From NCBI GenBank assembly GCA_000482145.1, contig AUXH01000027.1, forward strand, positions 1 to 63,350: a stretch of 63,350 bases of DNA. The letters are read 5' to 3'. Under the pieces are notes generated by a model. That model ran no database searches and was not told where the DNA came from. It saw nothing but the letters and a program-made list of their open reading frames with translations. This DNA comes from Strigomonas culicis. Taxonomy: Eukaryota; Euglenozoa; Kinetoplastea; Trypanosomatida; Trypanosomatidae. A program made the position numbers and the translations under genes. This document shows, one piece after another, positions 10,301 to 19,067 of this stretch (position 1 is its first letter; every line of letters starts with the position of its first letter).

Positions 10301-10806
10301 TAGAAGGTGTGAAAGGGGCTGTCAATCGGCTTCGCGGTCGTGGGGTCCAGCTCCTCCGACTCGTCCTCCGCCTGCGGCGGCGACGTCGGCGCGTCCGGCT
10401 GGTGCTCCGGCGCCCACTGGAAGAAAAGGTCGTAGTACTGCTGCGCCGCCTTGAGTGCCTCGCGCGCAATCACAACTGCGCGCTGGCTAGGGTACTGCAC
10501 GCCCTTGTACACGAGGTTGTTCAGGTGCACGCTCTCGTACTGCTGGACGGAGGCGTCGGGGGGCAGAAAGTGGATCTTGTGGGGGTGCCCCGGGGCCGCA
10601 CCGCCATCCGCGGCCGCCGCGCCGGCGGGCACGGCATGATTGTTCTTCGTCGATGTGCTCGTCATCGTGGACGGCTTGGGCGTCGTTGCGGGGGCGGCCG
10701 CGGCCGTCTTCGTGGGGTCCGTGTGGGCCTCGGGCTTCACTGTTTTGGTGGCGACAGCCTCATCGGGGAGGGTGCCGCTCTCTGTGGTCTTGTTGTTCGA
10801 ACTCAT
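7324..10806 (-). CDS. 6-phosphofructo-2-kinase/fructose-2,6-bisphosphatase-like protein (1160 aa)
   Basis: The family makes and breaks fructose 2,6-bisphosphate. A P-loop (GLPARGKT, residues 515-522) opens the kinase-like domain (about 500-800). The histidine-phosphatase domain begins with FVRHGES (R828, H829). It has the predicted acid E1040 (LNEIYAG), a YPGGESYQDI block and the second histidine H1106 (VVAHQAV), so the phosphatase catalytic set looks intact. The kinase half is diverged: where bifunctional enzymes usually have a DATNT-like segment, this one reads LNDDFVTHELR, and the VFNVGQYRR-like block is replaced by VLNLQTAWRQ. A 500-residue N-terminal extension is mostly disordered apart from a conserved-looking stretch at about 75-135. 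A further insertion of about 110 residues splits the phosphatase domain. It may act mainly as a phosphatase (inference). The ATG is the first after the predicted acceptor. Confidence 0.88.
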   Translation of the reverse strand: MSSNNKTTESGTLPDEAVATKTVKPEAHTDPTKTAAAAPATTPKPSTMTSTSTKNNHAVPAGAAAADGGAAPGHPHKIHFLPPDASVQQYESVHLNNLVYKGVQYPSQRAVVIAREALKAAQQYYDLFFQWAPEHQPDAPTSPPQAEDESEELDPTTAKPIDSPFHTFYPPVLSHRHREAIIRKILSGKESRPFEAWQWVPIANAATTPAAEESSEEEPAGARAEAPPETPQPDVAAPPAGDAAEAVGGGHHPHPHHHRHNSSSSGALVAGALPPNPSLEHVQRGALPSAARSPVLPTSELDRAAAAAAVTRGSPVPCLATTPPPALALSGASLSRAASISGGDGSKRANFSSTEEASRRLTVQKAAQDAAVVGDVYKQLLKSTQAVRGSPTGAGEEALLLSENLQQSMYTIPPSMQGPEYFNTAATSEQAARRGAAAPRYRFSVARGTAVVVPPGANDSGAPTAAAEPSPAVPRGSLSRYAATPGGSSKDLQAQAGPVNLAEDGVKTILIAMMGLPARGKTFLAQKICRLLGWQGVRAKVLNLQTAWRQVLLEYKAREAEQQRRQWPGAGEAPPPPDYLTAEDFRQLLHDPTSIHRQLYRTILNYFAEDARIFFQQSGGEVLILNDDFVTHELRGEMEQYFGGVATQSIYMEVLRDEDKNTLFNACKVQDPAEYPQRRGADSTSRADASRTASSPTSSPPPPREAFMQTPPPPPPAAEDAAAAFSIENAKRDFAERLRILQAAYEPLSEALLYRAPLPTSVTTEPDRDAAAAAGVDDGRRRFKSYIKVRNSQEVEVFNVHGFIASRVVAFVMNLSQVKIQHPIYFVRHGESAYNLEDRIGGNPLLTAQGMRDAAALLEFLDSLKKNIEEERRKAAAAAPPPPPPAAATPAAHTPTDGSSSTRCAGCTLRPSTDPLDAIEEEVRTELYGPEPELQTALKDHEGSPVTPTEHRVGAAPLAGDSGARMEFPTLVPTAAAPSATKDVADGSATTPSTYVYNNEHVNHYNLEIWTSQLRRAIQTAELSERLLYIKTLRWSSLNEIYAGVCEDLTYDEVAAAYPLVPYFRQQNKYAFRYPGGESYQDIVARLEPVIMELENADKTVVVVAHQAVLRCLLAYFKSTSAESCVDENVPHRTVWRCQYDAKGLVHLDVLRLDNEEAGF

Positions 10807-10979
10807 TTTGCTATCTTATGTTTGCTTTGTCCAGACAGTGTGTTTTTGTTGTTGTTATTGCTAATGTTTCTTCTTTTTTTGTTGTTGTTGTTGTTGTTGC
10901 TGTTTTGATATATATAAATATATACTTTTGTGTATATGTGGGTTTATAAATAAGAAGTTCCTCTGGAGATGAGCGGTGA

Positions 10980-11035
10980 CTACAAGGTGGAGGGACAAAA
11001 AAAAAGAGGGAAGATAATAATAATATAAATAAACA
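10980..11035 (-). promoter_or_regulatory. predicted trans-splice acceptor for the PFK-2/FBPase-2-like gene
   Basis: On the minus strand a C/T tract (about 10990-11033) is followed by CTTGTAG, with the AG at 10981-10980. The predicted 5' UTR is about 173 nt, rich in CAA repeats, and contains no ATG. Confidence 0.5.
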
Positions 11036-11434
11036 AAGGAGAGGTTACGATAAGTCGTTAATTAGTTTGAAAAAAGAGAAAAGGAGATATATAAATATAT
11101 AACTATTCTACTTTTTTTCAAAAATTGAATTTTTTTCTTTATATTTTTCACTTTTTTCTGACTACCCTGTTCCTAAGAGAAAAAAAGAAAAAGGAGAAGA
11201 AGACTGTATTTTTTCTTTTTCTTTTCACAAGTACATGTTCATTTCCAAACGTATTTTTTTATCTTTTTGTGGGGAGGAAGAGGTATGACATTTTCTTTAA
11301 ACGGAAAAAAATGCATTTTGTATCGATAGGTGTGGGAAAGTCGTTTATTTTGTTTTGGTTTCGGTAACTTCTGTAATGAAATATGCATCGATATAAGGTG
11401 TGCATAGGTTGAAAAGCATGTTTCTCTATCCCTT
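11036..11434. other. intergenic spacer
   Basis: AT-rich sequence with T-tracts and poly-A-rich patches, probably including the 3' UTR of the DnaJ gene ending at 11435. No coding or RNA feature seen. Confidence 0.65.
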
Positions 11435-12619
11435 CTAGCCCCGCAGCCTGCCCTCCATGATCTCCTGCTCCTTCAGCTCGATGTAGGCCTTGCGCGCGTG
11501 GTAGCTCTGATAGATCTCGCGCGTGAGGAGCACAATGGCAAGCCCGAGGATAACGTAGAGCACGTAAAAAATGATATCTCCGACCGCACGATCGACCTGC
11601 ACTCGCTCCTTCGCGCGCTCTGTCATGAGGATGTACTGCCGCAGGGTGGGGTGCTGGTGGATCTTGTGCTGCGCCCGCGCGGTGCTGGCCGCGCTGTCGT
11701 AGCGGCTGCCGTCGAGCCCCGCGAAGCCCTTGTACTGCCGCACCTCGGCGCGCAGCTTGGCCAGCTCGTCCGCGATGTGGCGGCGCTGGCACTGGAAGGC
11801 GAGCCGCAGCGACTGCCACCGGGGGCCAGCAGCCCCCGCCGCGCGCGCCTGGCTCTGCGTCGCTCCCTCCGCCGCGTGCACTTTCCACGGCGGACCGTCG
11901 AACCCCATGCGGCTGCGCTGCCGTCGCATATATGCGGCGCGGCTGTTGAACAACTTGGTGCGCTCGCGCCCCTCCACGCTGTTCGGGTCGAAAAACGTCG
12001 CGTTGAAGGCGTCCTGCTGCTGCGCGGCGGCGCCCTTCGGCCGCCCGTAGTACGCCCGCTGTGCCTTGGCGTACTGCTCCTCGTTCATGTAGAAGCTGCT
12101 GCCGCCGCCGCCACCCGCGTGCGGCTGGCGGCCCTGCTGGATAATAAGCCGCCGGTCCGCGTCGGTCGTCTTCTTGAGGAGATGATAGGCCTTTGTGATG
12201 TCAATAATTGGGTCGCTGTTCGGCTGCGCCGCACCGCCCGCGCTCCTATCCCCGTGATGCAGATGCGCTGCGTCGGGGGCAGTGGGGTTGGCACTCGTTT
12301 GTAAGTCCGGATGGTGGGCCTTTACCAGCCGCACGAAAGCGTCCTTGATGTCGCGATCTGTGGCGTCGGGGTGGAGACCCAGCACCTGCAGCGCGCTCCG
12401 CAGCTCTGGCGCGGAGATGCTGTGGGTGCCGGCCGAGGACGCGGCACCCCGGCGGATGGGCGTCGCCATGGTGTACCATCGAGCTGATCCGCCGTCGGTG
12501 GTGGGGGTGGGAACGGCCAGCCGCGTGCGCCTGCCGCCTGCAGCAAGGGGTGCCCGCACGCGCAGCCAGTGGGCAGGGAGGAGGGCGGCGGCCGCCACCG
12601 GCAGGCGGCGTGCGTTCAT
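11435..12619 (-). CDS. DnaJ-domain membrane protein, probably mitochondrial (394 aa)
   Basis: This is the third J-protein of the cluster. The N-terminus (MNARRLPVAAAALLPAHWLR, then more Arg and no acids up to about residue 40) resembles a mitochondrial presequence. The J-domain spans about 67-155, with HPD at 103-105 (KAHHPDLQT). An insertion of roughly 25 residues separates the HPD loop from the ITKAYHLLKK helix. A membrane span lies at about 345-364 (IIFYVLYVILGLAIVLL), followed by a short charged tail (YIELKEQEIMEGRLRG). The ATG is the first after a good acceptor 36 nt upstream. Likely role: co-chaperone at a mitochondrial membrane, recruiting Hsp70 (inference from family and targeting-like N-terminus). 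Confidence 0.87.
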   Translation of the reverse strand: MNARRLPVAAAALLPAHWLRVRAPLAAGGRRTRLAVPTPTTDGGSARWYTMATPIRRGAASSAGTHSISAPELRSALQVLGLHPDATDRDIKDAFVRLVKAHHPDLQTSANPTAPDAAHLHHGDRSAGGAAQPNSDPIIDITKAYHLLKKTTDADRRLIIQQGRQPHAGGGGGSSFYMNEEQYAKAQRAYYGRPKGAAAQQQDAFNATFFDPNSVEGRERTKLFNSRAAYMRRQRSRMGFDGPPWKVHAAEGATQSQARAAGAAGPRWQSLRLAFQCQRRHIADELAKLRAEVRQYKGFAGLDGSRYDSAASTARAQHKIHQHPTLRQYILMTERAKERVQVDRAVGDIIFYVLYVILGLAIVLLTREIYQSYHARKAYIELKEQEIMEGRLRG

Positions 12620-12655
12620 TCCCTGCGATGTTGCAGTTCCTTTTAATAATAGAAG

Positions 12656-12692
12656 CTAATAAACAAAAAAAAACGAGGAGAGAGAACGTGTC
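12656..12692 (-). promoter_or_regulatory. predicted trans-splice acceptor for the 11435-12619 gene
   Basis: On the minus strand a CTCTCTCC plus poly-T tract is followed by TTATTAG, with the AG at 12657-12656. The predicted 5' UTR is 36 nt and has no ATG. Confidence 0.6.
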
Positions 12693-13284
12693 CTGATAGT
12701 GGAAAGGCAAAAAGGCGCAATTGATTCGATTGGTCCTTCTCAGTGAGTGCACGCAGCCATTTATACATTCGCCTTTTTTTTTTGTGTGTATATGTATGTG
12801 TTAATCCTGTGGTGGTTAGACGGCAATGATCACCGAAAATATGTACAGTCATATAGGTGTTAATATATAGGGTATATATAGGTTTGTCTGCATATTGAAT
12901 GTGACAAGAAGAACAAGAGAAAAGGATTCTTTTTGCCGTTGTTGTTAGTAAGAGTTCGCACGCAAATAATAAAAAAAGAAAAAAGAAGCGAAACACAAAC
13001 AAAAAAGCATCATCCGTATTCTTTTCTATATATATACTGAAGAAAAAAGGTGCAAATACATACCAAAATTGTACTACCTACCGTAGTAAGTCGTTGACGA
13101 ACACGAGAACCAAAAACAGGTACAAAAAAAAAGGAAAGTATATACTTCTGAATTGTTCAACAAAGAACAAGAAAAGGAACAAAAACAGGAAAAAGAAGGG
13201 TAAAAACTATTACAAAGGTAAAGGTACAGTTACAGAACATGGCGGATGGCGTCAGACGGTCCTGGGGGGGATGACCCGCCGTCA
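12693..13284. other. intergenic spacer
   Basis: AT-rich spacer. A 119-codon frame at 12643-13002 on the minus strand is Phe/Leu/Tyr/Thr-rich, overlaps the acceptor tract of the next gene, and lacks coding GC bias, so I do not call it. Confidence 0.6.
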
Positions 13285-16200
13285 TCACATGACAGTGTCC
13301 GTTCCCATAAGGCTGACGGCCTCGTCCACATCCATCCAGAGTGGCAGCTCAGACAGCGTGAGCGAGGCCGGCCCCACGACCCGCGACACGCCTCGCAGCT
13401 CGGCCGGCATCAAGAAGGTCACGAGGGTCAGCTGATTCGTGTTGTACAGAAAGCGCTGTGTGCGCTTGCGGATGCAGGGCTGTGCGGGGTCGAAGTGCTG
13501 GGCGAGGCGCAGGAACGTGCCGCGCGAGATCTGGCGCGTGCTCGTGTTGCGGGCGGTCATGGTGATCGTTGCGTTGTGCAGTTCCTGCGACAGCGACGCC
13601 ATGGAGGCGGCACAGGCATCCGCGCCGGGGGTCGCGTTGCCGCTCACCGTCGTCGCGTTCAGGTTGCTGAACAGCGGCTGCAGGTACTCCACGCGGCGCA
13701 GATAGACCGCTGTGCCGGGAGCCTCCGGCGCGACCGTCGCGCGGTGGCGGCTGCGGTGGCGGGGGCGGTGGCTCGCCGGAGCCTCCTCCTTGAAGGGCGG
13801 CGTGTCGCCCGCGGCGCCGCTCGGCAGCACCTTCGCGCGCCGTATGAGCACCTCCGAGAAGTACTCCGGGCGCGTCGGCGTGAGAAACAGCATCGTGATG
13901 TCGGCCGTCACCGCGTCTGCCGGCACCTGCGTCCTGTCGTACCCGCGGAGGATGAAGTGCCGCTGCAGGCCGAAGTCGTCCGCGCTGCCAGTGGCCCCCG
14001 CGCTGCTCCGCGGGCTGTACGTGGGCGACGCGGTCGGCGAGACCTCCGCGAGGCCGCCGCCCGGGAAGTTCGAGACGGACATGGACGGGTGTAGGATCGG
14101 CACGCGCAGCATCGAGGAGGCCGACACGCCGCCGATCGCCGTCGGGGAGTTCTCACTGCTGCGCTTAGAGCTGGAGCGCTGCTTGTTCGCCAGGCGGCTG
14201 TGCGCGGCGCTGCTGCCGGCCGCGCTCGCCGCCAACACCACGTCCGGGTTGAGGTAGCGGCTCGCGTCGATGGTGATGTAGTCCAGGCCGTCCTCCGCGA
14301 TGCCGTTGGCCGTCGCCGCGAGGGGTTCAACCGCGGCCGCCACGACGTCCATGAGTGGCGTTGCCTGGTGCCGGCTCTTGAGGCTCGATGTGCGCGTGGC
14401 CGCGTCCGCGGCGGCCGGCGGCGGGTCGGCGGCGCCGCGCGGCGACACGGTCGGCGGCGTCGCGCCGCTGTTGCTGTACTGCGGCAGGTCGAAGACGAGT
14501 CCAGCACTGCGCCTCGCGACCGGCTGCGTCTGCGGCGTCAGCGGGCCCTCCTCCTCGCGCCGCGCGCCGCCGGCCACGTACGTCCCGTCCGGTGACAGCA
14601 GCGAGGTGTTGTAGTCCGTCGTGGCGATGGGCCGCCGCAGCGGCGGCGCCCCCACGTCCGCCGCCGCGCTGTCGCAGCTGCCGCCGTCCGTCGGCGCCTC
14701 CGGGCGCGGCGGGGTGCAGCTCGAGAGCTCTGCGCTGGGCAGCGTCCGCGCGTGGGGCACGTGGCCCGGCGGCAGCGTCCCGCGCCGGTCGCCGCGGAGG
14801 TGCGCGTCGAAGAGCGCGGCCATCGTCGCGGCGGTCGCGTCGTCCACCACATCCTCTTCGCCCGCGCGGTCGCTGGCGCTGCTGCTGCTGCTGCGGGCCC
14901 TCCGAGGCCGCGCGGCCGGCGGGGGGTGGGTGGCGGCCGCGGCCGGCGGCGGCAGATCCTCCGCCGACCGCCGCGTACCGCTGTCGGACGGCGGGAGGTG
15001 CGCCTGGCTGTCGCTGCCGAGCAGCGCGCCGTGCTGGCCATCCGGCGGACACGCCGTGCGGTGCGTGCCGGACCCGTCGAGGTGCTGCGCCGTGCGGCTG
15101 CCTGCCATCGCGGACGGCGTGCTCTCCTCGTCGTCCTCCGCCGCGGCGGAGGCGGTGCACACCTGCTGCAGCAGGCCGGTGAAGTTCGTGACTGGGTCCG
15201 GCGAGGGCGAGGGCGAGCCCGTCGGCAGGCCGCCGCCCGCCGCGTCCCCGCGCGCGGTGTCGGTGTCGGCGCTCGCGCTCTTCACGGCCCCGCCCACCGC
15301 CGCGACGACGGACCCCACGACGGAGGCGTGCACGTCCCGCAGCACGCTCGGGTCGCGCACGCTGGTCGATCGCGAGTCGGTCGCCGCCGCGGGCTGCAGC
15401 GGACCCGCGTCCTCGCGCAACGAGCGGTGGCGCGTGAAGTGGGCGGCCGCGAACGCGTCCACGGAGGGCTCGCGGCTGCCCATGGGCGTCGTCGCGATGG
15501 CCCGCATGCCGAAGGCGCGCGAGCCCGTCATGATGTACGCAAGCTCCTGCATGTCCGCGCGGCAGTCGGCGTCGCCGGCGTCTATCGTGCCGAGGAAGTT
15601 CGCGACGCTGGCGCTCATCGGGAGGGTGCCCGCGCCGACCGCGTTGAACTCCGTGCCCGCGCCGCTGCCGTTCGTCGGCGACGCGTGCTGTGTCAGGCTA
15701 CTGGTGCTCGCGGCACGGCCGCCACCCACCGCCGTGGCGGCGCCCTCACGCGACAGGGAGGCGGTGCTGAGGTCCGTGTGGCTGTGCCCGGCGGCCTTGG
15801 TGGGCGTCGTGTTGGCGAGCGTCGCGTACAGCGCGGCGGGGTACGTCGTCGGCGCGAGGCCGACGACGCGGTGGATGAAGTGCGCCGCGCGCTCCAGCTT
15901 CCGCTCGAACCCGGTGGAGTTGTCGATGATGTAGAAGAGGAAGTGGCCGCGCCACGCGTTGCGGGTCTGCATGTCCTGCAGCGCCGCCTCCTCCTTCGTC
16001 TCATGGCGCGCGGCGTTGTTTTCTAAGGAGTAGAAGGACTCCGCGCCCAGCGCCGCGGTAACGAAGTGGATGACCGCATCGTAGCGCACGTCACGCACCT
16101 CCTCCTCCGAGTAGTGCAGTGCCTTGAGGATCTGGTCCCACTCCCTCGGGCTGCAGTACGCGCTGCCGTCCATGGTGCCACGGTCGTACAGAATGACGGA

Positions 16201-18351
16201 CGGCTTGTCCAGCATGCTCGCGAGCTCGTAGAAGCAGTCCTCGAGGAACAGCATCAGCTGCAGCACGACGCGCTGCATGGTCAGCTTCATAGGCGAGATG
16301 AACACCTCCTCGTCCTCCTCCGCCTCCTCGCCGCCGGGCACGTTGGGGCTGCCATGGTGCTCCTGCACATGGTCCATCTCCCGCGGCGTCGCCGTGTGGC
16401 GCCGCATGCGGCTGTGGCGCCGCGCCTTGTCCTTCTTCTTCTCGGCGCTGTCCTCGCCGCGGCGCGACCGCCGGTGGTGCGCCTTCGCGGCCGCCTGCGC
16501 TCGCTCCTCGGCCTCCACCTCCCGCAGCGCCTTCTGGTACTCCTCGACGATGTGCTGCAGGCGCCGGTGCTGCTTCACCTTCTGCTCTTCCGCCAGCTGC
16601 TCCTCGTCCGTCAGCCACAGCCGCGCGCCGCCCGTGATGAGCAGTGTCGCGACCTCCGGCACGCAGTACACCGCGAAGCCGTAGCTCTCGAGGTCCTTCT
16701 TGAGGTAGGCCATCGACGTGCTCTTCCCGCTGCAGGGCCCGCCCGTGATGACGATGCGATAGATGGGGTTCTGCGGCAGCGGCAGCGGGCCGCTTGTCGT
16801 GGCGACCGCCAGCATGCGCTGGTAGCCCGCCGCGTCGCCGAGCGCGACGTCGCCGGAGGCCGCCGTAGTCAGGTTGCCATGCACGCGCGTCTGCTGTGCC
16901 TGTAGCTGGCCACTCAGCGTCGTGGCGGCGGCCGTGCCACCGCCGCCGCTGTCCTCACTCGCCTCGCGGCGGTGATGGTGGTGGTGGACGTCGGCGTGGC
17001 TCGTGCTGCCGCGCTGCGCCTCCCGCGGGGGGTACAGCAGCTGCTGCTGGTGCTGCTGCGCGTCGCTGTGCAGCTGCTGGTACACCTGCTGCGCCAGAGC
17101 GCTCTCCTCCGCCGTCAGCGACGCGGCTGCACCGCTGTCCCCGCTATCGGGCGAGGCCGCCGCAGCAGCAGCAGCGCCGGCTGGCTCATCCTGCGCCGCC
17201 TGCGCCTGCTGCTTCTGCTTCTGTTTCTGGAAGTAGTGGGCGACGGCGGCCGCGGCGGCCGTGGCCGCCGCGCTGGTGCGCCGCTTCGCATGCCTCGCGT
17301 AGAATGGATCCGTGAAGATGCGCGTCGTCGCGTCCTGGAAGTGCGTCAGCACGCCGCCCTGCAGTGTATGGTAGTTCTTGCCGGGCGTGTCCTTCGCCGC
17401 CTGCCGCGCCGTATCGGAGGAGGAGGATGGGCCCCCGCGCGCGCGGCGGTGCCTGTGCCGCCGCGCGCGGTGCCGCCGCGCCTGTCGATCGCCAGAGCCC
17501 TGGGGTAGCGCGGCCGCCGCCGCCGCCGCCGCGGCCGTCTCCGACTCGCGTCGCTGCAGGAGCAGCTGGCGGATGGTGCTGGAGGCGAAGTCGTCGTCGT
17601 CGTAGCCGCTGCCGCTGCCGGTGGCGTCGAGCCGCCCGGCCTCCCCCGCCTCCGCCGGCAGGCCCATCGCCGTGTCCTGCACAATGCTGCTCGGTCGTAA
17701 CTGGGTGAAGGGGAACAGCTTTGCCTTGTCCTTCGAGCCCCGACCCTCCGACCCCGCCGCGCGCGGCCCGCCGCCCGCCGACACACTCAGCGACGGCACC
17801 GTCGCAGAAGACGCGTCCGAGCGGGGGGAGGAGGCAGAGGAGGAGGAGGAGGAGGGCGTGGAGGCCGTGAACCCGCTGCTCCCGCTGGAGCTGCTGCGGC
17901 TGCTAAAGGAAGGCGAAGAAGATGGAGACGACGCAGACGTCGAGAGGGAAAGCACTCCGTTTCGTTTCTGTCGCCGCCGGCGGTGGCGGGACCCTAACTG
18001 CGGGCGGTGCCGGGCCGGTGCTAGAGGCGTGTGGCTCTCGCTCGAGGCGCGCACGCCGCCGCTTTCCACCACCAGCGGTTTGCTAAGAGGCCCGCTGCGT
18101 AGCGGATCGACCACGGCGGTGGCGGTGGCCGCGTCGGCCAGCGACTTGGGGGCCGCCGCCGGCGGGGGTGCGCGCCAACACCGCGCGAGCGCGGCCGCAC
18201 CGGCCAGCAGCAGACGGAAGGCAAGCAGTCCCGTGACAACCGCGAGGACGATGAAGCAGAACTGGAGGCGCTGCTGCCGCAGCAGTGCTAGGAGCGCCCC
18301 CGCACTGACGTCGCCGGCATCGCCGCGGGCGAAGTCTGAGGAGGCACTCAT
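13285..18351 (-). CDS. membrane-anchored TTD14/NadR-like P-loop NTPase (1688 aa)
   Basis: The N-terminus carries one membrane span (about residues 31-56, CFIVLAVVTGLLAFRLLLAG). After a long disordered region comes a P-loop domain of the AAA_28 (NadR/Ttd14) type. Its Walker A is GGPCSGKST at about 535-543, followed by VYCVPEVATLLITGG and further on by YDRGTMDGSAYC and a YDAVIHFVTAA block. A very long low-complexity linker (about 800-1450) follows. The C-terminal 220 residues contain HFILRGYDRT, VYLRRVEYLQP and TQRFLYNTNQLTLV and could be the CYTH-like domain found in Ttd14-type proteins (inference). In flies TTD14 binds GTP and a phosphoinositide and acts in trafficking; no function should be transferred directly. 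The ORF opens at a TTG; I start at the first ATG, three codons on. Confidence 0.82.
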   Translation of the reverse strand: MSASSDFARGDAGDVSAGALLALLRQQRLQFCFIVLAVVTGLLAFRLLLAGAAALARCWRAPPPAAAPKSLADAATATAVVDPLRSGPLSKPLVVESGGVRASSESHTPLAPARHRPQLGSRHRRRRQKRNGVLSLSTSASSPSSSPSFSSRSSSSGSSGFTASTPSSSSSSASSPRSDASSATVPSLSVSAGGGPRAAGSEGRGSKDKAKLFPFTQLRPSSIVQDTAMGLPAEAGEAGRLDATGSGSGYDDDDFASSTIRQLLLQRRESETAAAAAAAAALPQGSGDRQARRHRARRHRHRRARGGPSSSSDTARQAAKDTPGKNYHTLQGGVLTHFQDATTRIFTDPFYARHAKRRTSAAATAAAAAVAHYFQKQKQKQQAQAAQDEPAGAAAAAAASPDSGDSGAAASLTAEESALAQQVYQQLHSDAQQHQQQLLYPPREAQRGSTSHADVHHHHHRREASEDSGGGGTAAATTLSGQLQAQQTRVHGNLTTAASGDVALGDAAGYQRMLAVATTSGPLPLPQNPIYRIVITGGPCSGKSTSMAYLKKDLESYGFAVYCVPEVATLLITGGARLWLTDEEQLAEEQKVKQHRRLQHIVEEYQKALREVEAEERAQAAAKAHHRRSRRGEDSAEKKKDKARRHSRMRRHTATPREMDHVQEHHGSPNVPGGEEAEEDEEVFISPMKLTMQRVVLQLMLFLEDCFYELASMLDKPSVILYDRGTMDGSAYCSPREWDQILKALHYSEEEVRDVRYDAVIHFVTAALGAESFYSLENNAARHETKEEAALQDMQTRNAWRGHFLFYIIDNSTGFERKLERAAHFIHRVVGLAPTTYPAALYATLANTTPTKAAGHSHTDLSTASLSREGAATAVGGGRAASTSSLTQHASPTNGSGAGTEFNAVGAGTLPMSASVANFLGTIDAGDADCRADMQELAYIMTGSRAFGMRAIATTPMGSREPSVDAFAAAHFTRHRSLREDAGPLQPAAATDSRSTSVRDPSVLRDVHASVVGSVVAAVGGAVKSASADTDTARGDAAGGGLPTGSPSPSPDPVTNFTGLLQQVCTASAAAEDDEESTPSAMAGSRTAQHLDGSGTHRTACPPDGQHGALLGSDSQAHLPPSDSGTRRSAEDLPPPAAAATHPPPAARPRRARSSSSSASDRAGEEDVVDDATAATMAALFDAHLRGDRRGTLPPGHVPHARTLPSAELSSCTPPRPEAPTDGGSCDSAAADVGAPPLRRPIATTDYNTSLLSPDGTYVAGGARREEEGPLTPQTQPVARRSAGLVFDLPQYSNSGATPPTVSPRGAADPPPAAADAATRTSSLKSRHQATPLMDVVAAAVEPLAATANGIAEDGLDYITIDASRYLNPDVVLAASAAGSSAAHSRLANKQRSSSKRSSENSPTAIGGVSASSMLRVPILHPSMSVSNFPGGGLAEVSPTASPTYSPRSSAGATGSADDFGLQRHFILRGYDRTQVPADAVTADITMLFLTPTRPEYFSEVLIRRAKVLPSGAAGDTPPFKEEAPASHRPRHRSRHRATVAPEAPGTAVYLRRVEYLQPLFSNLNATTVSGNATPGADACAASMASLSQELHNATITMTARNTSTRQISRGTFLRLAQHFDPAQPCIRKRTQRFLYNTNQLTLVTFLMPAELRGVSRVVGPASLTLSELPLWMDVDEAVSLMGTDTVM

Positions 18352-18421
18352 GCAGTGCAAGGTGAAAGGGTTACTATCAAGTAGTGTGCCGTTTTTCTAT
18401 TATCTGTTTTGGTTGGTTGCT

Positions 18422-18466
18422 CTTATTGAAGTAAAAGAAAAGGTTGTAAGTACAAAGAAAAAATAT
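18422..18466 (-). promoter_or_regulatory. predicted trans-splice acceptor for the TTD14-like gene
   Basis: On the minus strand a T/C-rich tract (about 18425-18465) leads to AATAAG, with the AG at 18423-18422. The predicted 5' UTR is 70 nt without ATG. Confidence 0.55.
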
Positions 18467-19031
18467 GTTAGTACGTGCAGAGCGTATACTAAAAATAACT
18501 CTTTTTTTCTATAACAAAAAAAAAAAGAGTAATCAGGAAAGAAATAGTAAAAAGACATGAAATCGCCAGAAACAAAAGAGTTTTTTGTCATTTTCTTTTT
18601 GTAGTTGTTTTGAGTGGGTGAACGTTCATCGTTGTTTATGATGCGTTTATCCTTTTGTTACACTGTGGATTAATAAAGAATGAAAAGAAAACGTAGAGTT
18701 ATGGAATATTAATGTAGATTTTTTTTTGTAGTATTGCATTATGCAATGGTTATCTTGTTGTCTTTTCATATATAAATAGCAATAATAAAGAATACAAGAG
18801 AGAAAAAAAAACTCTTTTAAACAAATGAATAAAGAAATAGAAAAAAAAAAAAAACAACGACAGAAAAAAAAAGTCAATATCATTATTAGTAAACATCAAG
18901 TAAGTCAAGCATGCGCACACAAAAAAAAAGGCAAAAGGGAAAAAATAAAAAGAGAAAGAGAGTTAAGAGATGAGGAACAATAAAACAAGAAAAAAATATA
19001 AAAATCATTTAAAAAACATATTTACATATGA

Positions 19032-19035
<4 letters not shown>

Positions 19036-19066
<31 letters not shown>

Positions 19067-19067
19067 A
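19036..19067. repeat. TA dinucleotide microsatellite
   Basis: Uninterrupted TA run of about 30 bases in intergenic DNA. Confidence 0.9.

Noticed and set aside
8404..10908. 834-codon open frame on the plus strand
   Set aside because: It is the antisense of the PFK-2/FBPase-2-like gene. Very GC-rich coding strands here leave long antisense frames with Arg/Val/Leu/Ala-rich composition and no motifs. The same applies to 6919-8361, 30545-32065, 42944-44248, 56122-57402 and 59717-62488.
1796..12619. Possible chaperone operon
   Set aside because: Genes in kinetoplastid polycistronic units are not co-regulated as in bacteria, and an unrelated gene lies within the group. Only shared ancestry is considered.
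12643..13002. 119-codon minus-strand ORF before the DnaJ gene
   Set aside because: It overlaps the polypyrimidine tract of the downstream gene, is AT-rich and encodes low-complexity Phe/Leu/Thr/Tyr sequence.
18358..18360. Apparent start of the TTD14-like gene
   Set aside because: The codon is TTG; the first ATG is three codons on at 18351, downstream of the predicted acceptor. GTG starts at 45769 and 53312 were moved for the same reason.
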